Assembly (NCBI GenBank): GCA_963773685.1
Contig: CAVZBY010000005.1
Location: 248,001-312,000, forward strand
Source: JALHVH01 sp963773685
Lineage (GTDB): Bacteria > Acidobacteriota > Aminicenantia > Aminicenantales > Saccharicenantaceae
Direction: 5' to 3'
DNA length: 64,000 nucleotides
In this document: one piece after another, positions 43,241-50,954 of the stretch
How the letters are laid out: every line of letters begins with the position of its first letter
How positions within the stretch are numbered: the stretch's first letter is position 1
Notes under the pieces: generated by a model
Told to the model about the DNA's origin: nothing
The model's input: the letters and a program-made list of their open reading frames with translations, nothing else
The model's database searches: none
Program-made: the position numbers and the translations under genes

Positions 43241-43837
43241 GTGGAGATCACCGCGGAAATGGTCAAAGAGCTCCGTCAGCGGACGGGCATCGGCGTCATG
43301 GAATGCAAGGCCGCCCTCAAGGAGGCCGACGGCGACCTCGAGAAGGCCATCGATATCCTGAGGAAGAAGGGCTACGCCCGGGCCCAGGACAAGGCCGCCC
43401 GGCGGGCCAACGAAGGCCTCGTCGGCTCCTACATCCACTTGAACGGCCGGATCGGCGTCCTCGTCGAGGTCAACTGCGAGTCCGATTTCGTCGCCCTGAA
43501 CGCCGAGTTCCAGGAGCTCGTCAAGAACATCTGCCTCCAGATCGCCGCCGCCAACCCGAAATACGTCGCGGCCGAGGACATCCCGGCCGACGTCGTCGAG
43601 AAGGAGAAGGAGATCATCCGGGACCAGTTCAAGGACAGCAAGAAGCCGGCCGAGATCGTCGAGAAGATCGTCCAGGGCAAGCTGGGCAAGCTCTACGAGG
43701 AGGTCTGCCTCCTCGATCAGGTCTATATCAAGGACGACAAGCTGACCATCCGCCAGCTCATCCAGTCGGCCATCGCCAAGACCGGGGAGAACATCAAGGT
43801 CGGCCGCTTCACAAGGTACGAGATCGGCAAATCCTGA
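43241..43837 (+). CDS. tsf: Translation elongation factor Ts
   Basis: A 198-aa protein that recharges EF-Tu with GTP. The N-terminal UBA-like region has VKELRQRTGIGVMECKAALK, followed by GYIHLNGR-type sequence (SYIHLNGRIGVLVEVNCESDF). It is of the short EF-Ts class with one core subdomain, as in Thermus and chloroplast-like forms, not the ~280-aa E. coli type. Start GTG 43241 lies 10 nt after the rpsB stop with GGAG between. Confidence 0.96.
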   Translation: MEITAEMVKELRQRTGIGVMECKAALKEADGDLEKAIDILRKKGYARAQDKAARRANEGLVGSYIHLNGRIGVLVEVNCESDFVALNAEFQELVKNICLQIAAANPKYVAAEDIPADVVEKEKEIIRDQFKDSKKPAEIVEKIVQGKLGKLYEEVCLLDQVYIKDDKLTIRQLIQSAIAKTGENIKVGRFTRYEIGKS

Positions 43838-43854
43838 CGGGAAGGGGGCGCGCC

Positions 43855-44575
43855 ATGCCGGAGCCGAAACCCGCTTATCAAAGGGTCCTCCTGAAGCTTT
43901 CCGGCGAGGCCCTCCTCGGGGCCCGGGGCCAGGGCATCGATTTCGAGCAGGATCGCGGCCATCGCCGTCGAGCTCAAGGAGGTCCGGGACCTCGGCGTCG
44001 AGCTCGCCATCATGATCGGCGGCGGCAACATCTTCCGCGGCAACCGCGGGACCGAGGCCGGCATGGACCGGGCCTCGGCCGACCAGATGGGGCTCCTGGC
44101 GACCGTCATCAACGGGATCGCCCTCCAGGACGCCCTCGAGAAGCAGGGGGTCGTCACCCGCCATATCTCCGCCATCGAGATCAAGTCCGTGGCCGAGCCG
44201 TTCATCCGCCGCCGCGTCGTCCGCCACCTCGAGAAGGGCCGGGTCGTCGTCTTCTCGGCGGGGATCGGCAGCCCCTATTTCACGACGGACACCGCGGCCG
44301 CCCTCCGCGCCCTGGAGATCAAGGCGGAGATCATCCTCAAGGCGACCAAGGTGGACGGCGTCTACACGGCCGACCCCGTCACCGACCGCTCGGCCGAGAA
44401 GTTCGAGACCATCTCCTACCTCGACGTCCTCCAGAAGGGCCTGCAGGTCATGGACGCGACGGCCATCTCGCTCTGCAAGGACAACGCCCTTCCCATCGTC
44501 GTCTTCAACCTCAACGAGCGCGGGAACATCCGGAACGCCGTCCTCGGGCACAAGGTCGGGACGAAGGTCTCATAG
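43855..44575 (+). CDS. pyrH: UMP kinase, frameshifted
   Basis: Phosphorylates UMP to UDP. The start ATG 43855 gives YQRVLLKLSGEALLGARGQGIDFEQ. One extra G at 43950-43951 breaks the frame; corrected, it continues IAAIAVELKEVRDLGVELAIM, then GGGNIFRGN, MGLLATVINGIALQDALE and KATKVDGVYTADP, all UMP kinase motifs. Corrected length is about 239 aa, the usual size. As an essential gene it is unlikely to be truly broken. Confidence 0.94.
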
Positions 44576-44598
44576 TCCGGGAGAACAGGGGGATCGCC

Positions 44599-45156
44599 AT
44601 GGTCAGGGACACGCTCAAGGAGCTCGAGAAGAAGATGAAGGTCTCGACGGAGCACTTCCGCCGGGAGCTCACCAAGCTCCGGACGGGGCGGGCGAACATC
44701 AACATCTTCGAGGACATCAAGGTCCCGTATTACGGGACGCTGACCCCCATCAACCAGGTCGCGACGCTCGGGGTCCCCGACCCGACCCTGATCGTCATCC
44801 AGCCCTGGGACCCGTCGGTCCTCGAGGTCCTGGAGAAGGCCGTCCGGGGCTCCGATTTCGGCTTCAACCCCATCAACGACGGCAAGGTCCTCAAGGTCCC
44901 CATCCCGCCGCTCGACGAGGAGCGCCGCCGCGAGATCGCCAAGCGGATCGGCAAGATGCTCGAGGAGGAGAAGACGGCCCTCCGCAATATGCGCCGCGAC
45001 AGCAAGGATTTCATCGAGGAGCTCGAAAAGGAAAAGGAGATCACCGAGGACGACAAGTTCTCCGGCCTCGAGAAGCTCCAGTCCCTCCTCGACGAGCACG
45101 TCAAGAAGATCGAGGACTACGCCGCGGCCAAGGAAAAAGAGATCCTCGAGCGCTGA
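44599..45156 (+). CDS. frr: Ribosome recycling factor
   Basis: A 185-aa protein with the full RRF sequence: TEHFRRELTKLRTGRANINI, VPYYGTLTPINQVA, PWDPSVLEVLEKA, INDGKVLKVPIPPLDEERR and a C-terminal helical bundle ending DEHVKKIEDYAAAKEKEILER. It releases ribosomes after termination with EF-G. It is the last gene of the rplM operon; no simple terminator follows, only the structured repeats. Confidence 0.97.
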   Translation: MVRDTLKELEKKMKVSTEHFRRELTKLRTGRANINIFEDIKVPYYGTLTPINQVATLGVPDPTLIVIQPWDPSVLEVLEKAVRGSDFGFNPINDGKVLKVPIPPLDEERRREIAKRIGKMLEEEKTALRNMRRDSKDFIEELEKEKEITEDDKFSGLEKLQSLLDEHVKKIEDYAAAKEKEILER

Positions 45157-45171
45157 CCCTCCGCCGCCGTA

Positions 45172-45781
45172 AAGGTGGCCTCAAGAAGGACTCAGGAATA
45201 TCCCTCAGGAAGCTAAGGCTGTAGTATTGGTTTGGGCGGGCGGGAAGGCCACCCTTTGCCCCAGACCCGGGAACCTGCAGGCAGGTTCCCCCATCGTCAA
45301 GGACGATGGGTCCCCTTCCCGACTGGGGCCTAAGGGCGGCCTTCCCCCCGCCCTCGTTCTGCCGCTCTCTCCCCGCTCTAGGCCAGGGTACGTGCGTCGG
45401 ATATCCCTGAGTCCTTCTTTCGGCGATCTATTCGAAAGCTCGGCGGCCTCGGTTCGCGCTCGTCTTGAATTGGGGCAAGAGTGGCCTCGAGAAGGACTCA
45501 GGGACATCCCATTGGATTTCGAGGCCAGGGGATAGGCTTGGGCTCGGAGGCCGCCCCTTGACCCCAGTCCCGGGAACCTGCAGGCAGGTTCCCCTGTCGT
45601 CAAGGCCAATCGGCCTTGACGGCTGGTCCCCCTCCCGACTGGGGTTTACGGGGTGATCCTCCTCGCCCACTTATCCGTCCCGGCATCGCCCGATGTTCGC
45701 GGGATATCCTCTCGAGTCCTTCTTTCGGCGATCTATTCGAAAGCTCGGCGGCCTCGGTTCGCGCTCTTTCCAAAATTTTAA
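45172..45781. repeat. Tandem ~305-bp repeat, each unit with a ~235-bp long-hairpin element
   Basis: Two units repeat with a period of 303-305 bp. Unit A's element (45183-45419) has arms AAGAAGGACTCAGGAATATC and its near-complement GGATATCCCTGAGTCCTTCT. Unit B's element (45490-45723) has the same arms with changes. Both enclose CCCCAG...CTGGGG, a perfect hairpin GGGAACCTGC/GCAGGTTCCC, and a second hairpin that differs between units (CATCGTC/GACGATG in A; GTCAAGGCC/GGCCTTGAC in B). Each element is followed by an identical 43-bp tail starting TTCGGCGATCTATTCGAAAG. No gene is apparent. Confidence 0.8.
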
Positions 45782-45842
45782 AGGAAGGCGATCGTTCTCC
45801 CGATTCCAACGGGTCCGGAGTGGTTCGCCGGACGAGGGACGG

Positions 45843-45981
45843 AGGAGATATCCTGACGGAAGCCCTCTGGAGGTCCGAGCGGGCACGGTTCCCCGTCCGC
45901 GAGGACGGGGAGAGCGAGGACCGGAAGGGGAGCGGCTTTGGCTCGCCGGGACAAAGACGCGTCTTCCGGAGGGATGTCTCC
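45843..45981. repeat. Diverged third hairpin element
   Basis: GGAGATATCCTGACGGAAG (45845-45863) and CTTCCGGAGGGATGTCTCC (about 45963-45981) are largely complementary and resemble the arm sequences of the tandem elements. A CCCCGTCC-GCGA-GGACGGGG hairpin lies inside (about 45891-45910). It sits just before the 3' end of the leftward membrane protein gene. Confidence 0.5.
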
Positions 45982-46001
45982 GAGTCCTGAGCCGGCGATC
46001 C

Positions 46002-46949
46002 TCAGACCGCGGCGGGAGACGGCGGCTTCCGGCCGAGCCAGTTGTCGGTCGTGCCGAACTTCGTCCGGATGACGGCCCCCCAGCCGAGGACGCTGAGGAC
46101 GGCCGTGAAGAGGAAGCCGATGAACGGGATGAACCCGACGAAGCTCACGATGAGGAGCCCCATGAGGGACGCCCCGACGACCCGGACGTTCTTGGCGCCG
46201 AAGGCCTTGAGCAGGCTCTCGCCCAGGAGGTAGAACAGGACGACCCGGCCGAAGACCTTGATGATCAGGCCGGCCCAGAACAGGGCGATGGCCAGGGGGA
46301 TCCCGATGAGGATGAAGCACAGAAGGGCGGCGAAGATCGCCAGGCCGGTGAAGATGATGACGGCCAGGAGCCCCGTCCCGAAGACGGGCCAGAAGGACGT
46401 CCGGATCGCGGCCGCCGCCCGGACGATCGGGCGGGGGAAGAGCGCGGCGACGACGAGGGCGGCGATGAGCCAGAGAAAGATGCCGATGAGCTTGATGATG
46501 AGGAGGAGGGGGAACAGCGGGAAGGCGAAGATCCCCTTGAACAGTCCCTGTTTGAAGAGGCGGCTCCCGATCTCGGAGGCCTTGAAGTAGACCGTGTCCC
46601 CGGTGATCAGGCACCCGGGGTCCTTCTGGAGCAGCCCGCCGATCGAGACGACGTCGCCCCGGACCACGGCCGTCGATTTCAGGGTGACGTTCGAGCCGAT
46701 GCCGACGACGGCCTCCCCGACCTCGCCGCTGATGGTGATGGTCCCGCCGAAGACGACGACGCTCTGCTTGACCCGGCCCTCGACGACGACGTTGCTTCCG
46801 AAGGTGACGATGTTGTCCTGGGTTTCGCCCGCCGCTACGAAGATGTCCCTCTTTACGCTGATATCCTGTTGGGCGGCGAGCGGGGCGGCGAGCCCCGTCG
46901 CGACGAGCGCCAGGACGGCCAGAAGGGCGAATGTTCTTTTAGGCGTCAT
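46002..46949 (-). CDS. Polymer-forming (bactofilin-like) plus membrane domain protein
   Basis: A 315-aa protein: signal peptide (TFALLAVLALVATGLAAPLAAQ), a beta-solenoid-like region with short repeats (FGSNVVVEGRVKQSVVVFGG, GSNVTLKSTAVVRGDVVSIGG), then four or more hydrophobic helices and a basic tail. This arrangement often occurs beside ECF sigma/anti-sigma pairs. Start ATG 46949 has GGGGAGAA upstream and overlaps the end of the anti-sigma gene by 11 bp, so expression is coupled. Confidence 0.72.
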   Translation of the reverse strand: MTPKRTFALLAVLALVATGLAAPLAAQQDISVKRDIFVAAGETQDNIVTFGSNVVVEGRVKQSVVVFGGTITISGEVGEAVVGIGSNVTLKSTAVVRGDVVSIGGLLQKDPGCLITGDTVYFKASEIGSRLFKQGLFKGIFAFPLFPLLLIIKLIGIFLWLIAALVVAALFPRPIVRAAAAIRTSFWPVFGTGLLAVIIFTGLAIFAALLCFILIGIPLAIALFWAGLIIKVFGRVVLFYLLGESLLKAFGAKNVRVVGASLMGLLIVSFVGFIPFIGFLFTAVLSVLGWGAVIRTKFGTTDNWLGRKPPSPAAV

Positions 46950-47526
46950 GGGTGTTCTCCCCATCGGCGATTTTCCTTCGAAGTCCCAGGAAGCAGGCCG
47001 CCGCCGCGGCCAGGGTGATGACGAGGCAGGCGGCATAGACCTCGGGGCTGATCATGGATCCCAGCCGGCCCATCGCTTCGATGAGCTCCGCGGCGATCCG
47101 GGCGAGCAGGGTGAGAGACAGGACGGCGAGCCTCGTCAGCTTGACGAGGAAGAGCGAGAAGTCCCGGGCGGCGCCCCAGGAGGCTTTCCCGGCGCCCAGG
47201 AGAAGGCCGGCGAGGTTCCCGCCGGTCGCGAGAAGATAGGCCAGCCCGCCGAAGACGAAAAGCGACGACGCGGCCGCCGTGGCGACGAGGCGTCTCGAGA
47301 GGCGGGCCTTCCGGGGGAAAGCCCGGGCCATTATCCTCGCGGCGAGGTCGGGCGGCACCTCGAGATCGGGCAATCCGCTCAGGGCTTCCAGGAAAACCTT
47401 CCGGTCCTCCCGTACGGCCCGGCAGGCCGAACAATCGGCCAGATGCGCCTCCATCCGGGCGGCCTCGTCGGGCTCCACCGCCCCCTCGAGGAGAAGATCG
47501 ATCTCGTCCGGGCGAAGGTGGCTCAT
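46939..47526 (-). CDS. Anti-sigma factor with zinc-finger (zf-HC2) domain
   Basis: A 195-aa membrane protein. The N-terminal ZAS motif is HLADCSAC (His-x3-Cys-x2-Cys) and would bind the ECF sigma factor. Two or three hydrophobic segments follow (LVATAAASSLFVFGGLAYLL, VYAACLVITLAAAAACFLGL). Its ATG overlaps the sigma factor stop (ATGA, 47523-47526), the usual sign of a cognate pair. Confidence 0.88.
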   Translation of the reverse strand: MSHLRPDEIDLLLEGAVEPDEAARMEAHLADCSACRAVREDRKVFLEALSGLPDLEVPPDLAARIMARAFPRKARLSRRLVATAAASSLFVFGGLAYLLATGGNLAGLLLGAGKASWGAARDFSLFLVKLTRLAVLSLTLLARIAAELIEAMGRLGSMISPEVYAACLVITLAAAAACFLGLRRKIADGENTHDA

Positions 47527-48086
47527 GCCGCCCCCCCGAGCAATCCGCGGACGAGCTCCTTGGCCTGGAAGACGCGGTTCTTGACCGTCCCCACGGGAAG
47601 GCCTTTGATCTCGGCGATCTCCTCGTAGGAGAACTCGTTGACGTGCCTCAGGACGAAAAGCTCCCGGAGGCCCTCCGGGATCCTGTTCAGGGCCTCTTCG
47701 ATCCTCTTCCGGACCTGGGCGAGCTCATAGGCCTTCGCCACGGGCGTTTCGTCGTCCGGGATCTGGATCCGGTACTCCTCGTTCCCGTCGTCGACCGGCT
47801 GGTCCAGGGAAACGGCGCCGACCCTTTTCTTCCGCCAGTGGTCGATCATGAAATTCGAGGCGATCTTGAACAGCCAGGTGCTGAACTTGTACCGGGGCTG
47901 GAACGAGGGCAGGGAGGCATAGACCTTCAGGAAGACCTCCTGGGTGAAGTCCAGGGCAAGCTCCCGTTCCCCGGTCATCCGTCCGAGGTAGTTCACGAGA
48001 GGCTGCTGATAGCGTGTGATGATCATCTCGAAAGCCCTCTTGTCCCCGCGGAGCGTCCTCCTTACCAGTACGTTGTCCTCATGCAT
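47523..48086 (-). CDS. ECF-family RNA polymerase sigma factor
   Basis: A 187-aa sigma factor. Region 2 is FEMIITRYQQPLVNYLGRM and ALDFTQEVFLKVYASLPSF, then FSTWLFKIASNFMIDHWRKK. Region 4 is LPEGLRELF-like (IPEGLRELFVLRHVNEFSYEE) followed by IKGLPVGTVKNRVFQAKELV. It is encoded with its anti-sigma factor and probably directs an envelope-stress or cell-surface regulon, possibly including this operon. Confidence 0.93.
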   Translation of the reverse strand: MHEDNVLVRRTLRGDKRAFEMIITRYQQPLVNYLGRMTGERELALDFTQEVFLKVYASLPSFQPRYKFSTWLFKIASNFMIDHWRKKRVGAVSLDQPVDDGNEEYRIQIPDDETPVAKAYELAQVRKRIEEALNRIPEGLRELFVLRHVNEFSYEEIAEIKGLPVGTVKNRVFQAKELVRGLLGGAA

Positions 48087-48115
48087 GGCTTTATACGGAA
48101 TCCGGGGGAAAGGGT

Positions 48116-48772
48116 TTACCTCGCCAGGGAAGCGTCGTCCTCGATGATCTCGGTCCCCGGGGGGACCTCGAGATCGAAGAGGCCCGGCGCGAGCCTCGGG
48201 TTGACCTCGATGCGGCTGAAGCGGAACTCCTGCTTATTGCCCGCCCAGTCGAAGAAAATGGCCTTCCGGATGAGCCAGGTCACGGAGTCCGTCTCGAGGA
48301 GGATGTAGGTGAACTCCCCCTCGGCCTTTGGGGTCAGCCGGACCTGGACGGCGTTCTTGGCCTCGGTCGGGAACGGGCTCTCGTCGACCTCGTAGGCGTC
48401 CGTGAGGCCCTTCCGCCCCGAGAGGAGGGCCAGGATCTCGAGTTCCGAGCGGTCGGCCGAGGCCCGGCTCCGGATGAGCTGTTTCTCCTCCGGGAGATAG
48501 AAGAGAATGATCCCGTCCTTGTAGAGGAAGGTCTGGGCCTCCGGCTCCCGGGAGTCCCAGCGCATCCGGTCGGGCTTCTGAAAGAGGAGACGGCCCTTCT
48601 CGCTCAGAGGCTCGGAGGCGGTCATCGAATAGTACAGATGCTCGTACTCCGACCGGAGAGAGCTGGCCGCCAGAAGCTTTGCCTCGATGCGCGAGGCGGC
48701 CTCCCGGGGCGTCACGGCGGGCAGGGGATGCGCGGCGCCGAGGAGGGCCAGAGCGATCGCCGGGAATATCAT
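48116..48772 (-). CDS. LolA-like outer-membrane lipoprotein carrier protein
   Basis: A 218-aa exported protein with a signal peptide and LolA-type half-barrel sequence: LRSEYEHLYYSM, KGRLLFQKPDRMRWDSREPE, FLYKDGIILFYLPEEKQLI, and a C-terminal RFSRIEVNPRLAPGLFDLEVP. LolA carries lipoproteins across the periplasm. The sigma factor gene starts 29 bp downstream, so both are likely in one transcript. Confidence 0.82.
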   Translation of the reverse strand: MIFPAIALALLGAAHPLPAVTPREAASRIEAKLLAASSLRSEYEHLYYSMTASEPLSEKGRLLFQKPDRMRWDSREPEAQTFLYKDGIILFYLPEEKQLIRSRASADRSELEILALLSGRKGLTDAYEVDESPFPTEAKNAVQVRLTPKAEGEFTYILLETDSVTWLIRKAIFFDWAGNKQEFRFSRIEVNPRLAPGLFDLEVPPGTEIIEDDASLAR

Positions 48773-48780
48773 CGACGCCC

Positions 48781-48789
48781 ATTATAACA
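48781..48789 (-). promoter_or_regulatory. Extended -10 promoter of the LolA-sigma operon
   Basis: On the minus strand TGTTATAAT (48789-48781) is an extended -10 element. The predicted transcription start, near 48774, is about 2 nt before the ATG at 48772, i.e. leaderless or nearly so. Confidence 0.5.
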
Positions 48790-48824
48790 CAAGGCCCGGG
48801 GGCGGGAGCGGCCCCGGCCCGGCC

Positions 48825-48853
48825 TTGCGACGGCGGCGCGCTTGGGCTATCAT
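48825..48853 (+). promoter_or_regulatory. Promoter of the DUF374 acyltransferase gene
   Basis: TTGCGA (48825-48830) and TATCAT (48848-48853) have a 17-bp spacer. The predicted start, near 48860, nearly coincides with the ATG at 48862. Confidence 0.5.
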
Positions 48854-48861
48854 TCGGACGC

Positions 48862-49533
48862 ATGAGCGCGCTGACGAACCTCCGCTGGGCCCTCGTCGGG
48901 ACCCTGGGCAAGTCCCTCCTGTGGGTGTGGGCGAAGACCGCCCGGATCGAGGTCTCCGGAGGCGAGGCCTACCGGGCCCTCAGCCGGGAGCGGAAGCCCG
49001 TCATCCTGCTCGTCTGGCACGGCCGCATCTTCCTCGCCCCCTATTTCTTCCGGAACCGCGGCATCATGCCCCTGGTCAGCCCGAGCCGGGACGGCGAGAT
49101 CGTGACCCAGATCGTCCGCCGCTGGGGCTACAAGGTCTCGCGGGGATCGAGCTCCCACGCCATCGTCCGGGCCTGGTTCGAGATGAAGAGGGAGCTCGAA
49201 GCGGGCGGACAGGTCATCATCGTCCCGGACGGCCCGCGCGGCCCGGCCCGGGAGCTCAAGCCCGGCTGTCTCAAGCTCGCCCAACAGACGGGCGCGCCTC
49301 TCATCCCGTTCACCTTTTCGGCCTCGAGGACGAAGGTCCTGGCGAGCTGGGACAAGTTCCTCATCTTCAAACCGTTTGCCCGGGTCCGCGCGGTCCTCGG
49401 CGAGCCCATCGCCGTCGACCCCTCCCTCCGCGGCGAGGCCCTGGAGACCGAAAGGAAACGCATCGAGCGGCTCCTCGTCGAGCTCGACGAGGAGGCGGAT
49501 CGAGGGGTCAGGTCTCAAGATTCAAGCTTTTAA
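48862..49533 (+). CDS. DUF374 lysophospholipid acyltransferase-like protein
   Basis: A 223-aa membrane-associated protein of the DUF374 branch of lysophospholipid acyltransferases. Motifs are VILLVWHGRIFLAPYF (catalytic His region), PLVSPSRDGEIVTQIV, RGSSSHAIVRAW and VIIVPDGPRGPARELKPG. Family members act in lipid or lipid A-like acylation. The last nine codons (GVRSQDSSF) and the stop are supplied by an inverted repeat that begins at 49504, so the native C-terminus has been replaced or extended. No ribosome-binding site is visible. Confidence 0.85.
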   Translation: MSALTNLRWALVGTLGKSLLWVWAKTARIEVSGGEAYRALSRERKPVILLVWHGRIFLAPYFFRNRGIMPLVSPSRDGEIVTQIVRRWGYKVSRGSSSHAIVRAWFEMKRELEAGGQVIIVPDGPRGPARELKPGCLKLAQQTGAPLIPFTFSASRTKVLASWDKFLIFKPFARVRAVLGEPIAVDPSLRGEALETERKRIERLLVELDEEADRGVRSQDSSF

Positions 49534-49564
49534 GAAGATAACTTGAATCTTGAGACCTGACCCC
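49504..49564. repeat. Perfect 23-bp inverted repeat (GGGGTCAGG type)
   Basis: The left arm (49504-49526), beginning GGGGTCAGGTCTCAAG, is exactly complementary to the right arm (49542-49564), ending CTTGAGACCTGACCCC, around a 15-nt loop. The loop contains the stop codon of the upstream gene. Repeats of this GGGGTCAGGTCT type are commonly seen as REP-like elements in many bacteria. A shorter relative is at 53878. Confidence 0.85.
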
Positions 49565-49592
49565 TTATTATCTTAAGCATCGGAGGGTAAAA

Positions 49593-50390
49593 ATGAAAAA
49601 AACTCTGTTTTTCGCGGTAGGGCTCGTCGCCGTCCTGGCGCTGGCCGGGATCGGGTTCGGGCAGACGGCGGCCGATCACATCCTCAAGGGTGACGAATAT
49701 TATGCCGCGTACGAGGACCAGAAGGCCCTTGACGAGTACCTCGAGGCCCTGAAGCTCGACGCGTGGAACTATGAGGCGCTGTGGAAGGCGGCCCGGGGGA
49801 TCGTGGACGTCTCGGATCTCATCACAGGGACCGACAAGGCGTCCACGGAGAAGCGGAAGAAGATGTATAACGATGCCGTCTCCTACGCCCACAAGGCCGT
49901 GGCGGCCAACCCTAACGATACATGGGGGCACTTCATCCTGTCTTCGTCCATGGGCAACAAGGCGCTCCTGATGAGCACGAAGGACCAGATCGACGCCTCG
50001 AAGAAGATCCGGGCGGAGATCGACAAGGCCATCGAGCTCGACGGGACCAACGACGTGGCCTTCCATGCCTTGGGCCGCTGGCACCGGCGGATGGCCGAGA
50101 TCGGCGGGGCCAAGCGGTTCTTCGGGGGCATCGTCTACGGCTCCATTCCCAAGGGGAGCGTGGCCGAGGCCGAGAAGGCGTTCCTGAAGGCCATCGAGAT
50201 CAAGCCGGAGTACGCCAACCACCACATCGAGCTGGCCCGGACCTATATGGCGATGGGCAAGTTCGACCTGGCGGTTCCCGAGTATCAGAAGACGATCGAC
50301 CTGCCGATGTCCAGCTCCAAGGACAAGGACCTCAAGGCCGAGGCCGCGGTCGAGATAGAGAAAGCCAAGAAAAAACAGAAGCTCGGCTGA
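49593..50390 (+). CDS. Exported TPR-repeat protein
   Basis: A 265-aa protein with a signal peptide (1-23) and TPR-like helices: HILKGDEYYAAYEDQKALDEY, SYAHKAVAANPNDTWGHFILS, AEAEKAFLKAIEIKPEYANHH, ARTYMAMGKFDLAVPEYQKT. The arrangement recalls the bacterial relatives of the RMD (microtubule-dynamics regulator) TPR family. The C-terminus is Lys-rich. The role is unknown; it probably works in the periplasm. Confidence 0.78.
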   Translation: MKKTLFFAVGLVAVLALAGIGFGQTAADHILKGDEYYAAYEDQKALDEYLEALKLDAWNYEALWKAARGIVDVSDLITGTDKASTEKRKKMYNDAVSYAHKAVAANPNDTWGHFILSSSMGNKALLMSTKDQIDASKKIRAEIDKAIELDGTNDVAFHALGRWHRRMAEIGGAKRFFGGIVYGSIPKGSVAEAEKAFLKAIEIKPEYANHHIELARTYMAMGKFDLAVPEYQKTIDLPMSSSKDKDLKAEAAVEIEKAKKKQKLG

Positions 50391-50408
50391 GGCCTGCCGG
50401 CCTCAGCC
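50385..50408. terminator. Bidirectional hairpin spanning both stop codons
   Basis: GGCTGAGGCC (50385-50394) and GGCCTCAGCC (50399-50408) form a perfect 10-bp stem with a 4-nt loop. The stop codons of the rightward TPR gene and the leftward amrA gene both lie in the stem. No long T-tract follows on either side. Confidence 0.55.
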
Positions 50409-50954
50409 CTCTTCGGAGAAGACCTGGGCCTCGAAGACCTCGATCCGGGCCCCCTTCTTCCATTCGTCGGGCGGGAGTCCGGCCTTGAGACAGCCGTGCC
50501 GGAGGTATTCCTCCCGGGTCCAACCGTATTCGAGAGGGACCTGAGGCAGGAGGAGGCCCTGGCGCGCGCCCTTGCCGATGATGATCCCGTGCCGTCCGAC
50601 CTCCACCTCCTCGGGGCTCCCGACCGGCCGGGGCACGGTGAGGACGGAGATCTCGATCGTCGTCTGCGCGAGTTCCTCCGGGGTCAGGGGGGCGAAGCGG
50701 TAATCCTGGCTGGCGGCGGCCACGGCCATCTCGGCGACCGCCTCGTCGAGCTCTTTATAGGGAAGCGGGTATCCGATACAACCGCGGAGCTCTCCGTCCA
50801 TCTTGAGGGTCACGAAAGCGCCTCTCTTCACCTTGAACGACGGGTCGCGGGGCTCGAGCCGGAGCTTGCCGCCGCCGGCGAAATAATTCTCGATGGACCG
50901 GCGCGCCAGAGCGAGGAGGGCCCGTTCCTGTGCCTTCGTCAGCTCGGCGCTCAT
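50403..50954 (-). CDS. amrA: AMMECR1-domain protein (AmmeMemoRadiSam system protein A)
   Basis: A 183-aa protein with the AMMECR1 fold: FVTLKMDGELRGCIGYPLPY (the conserved RGCIG box), YRFAPLTPEELAQTTIEISV and HGIIIGKGARQGLLLPQVP. In many genomes it is linked to a Memo protein and a radical SAM enzyme; neither is adjacent here. Its ATG overlaps the stop of an uncharacterised upstream gene (50951-50954), so the two are coupled. Confidence 0.9.
   Translation of the reverse strand: MSAELTKAQERALLALARRSIENYFAGGGKLRLEPRDPSFKVKRGAFVTLKMDGELRGCIGYPLPYKELDEAVAEMAVAAASQDYRFAPLTPEELAQTTIEISVLTVPRPVGSPEEVEVGRHGIIIGKGARQGLLLPQVPLEYGWTREEYLRHGCLKAGLPPDEWKKGARIEVFEAQVFSEEG

Noticed and set aside
42100..43960. 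Programmed ribosomal frameshifting in rpsI, rpsB and pyrH.
   Set aside because: The sites have no slippery heptamer or conserved context, differ between genes, and rpsI would need two events. Single-base consensus errors explain all of them.
45200..45780. Protein-coding genes in the tandem repeat region.
   Set aside because: Open frames there are short, on both strands, lack ribosome-binding sites and follow the palindromic repeats rather than codon structure.
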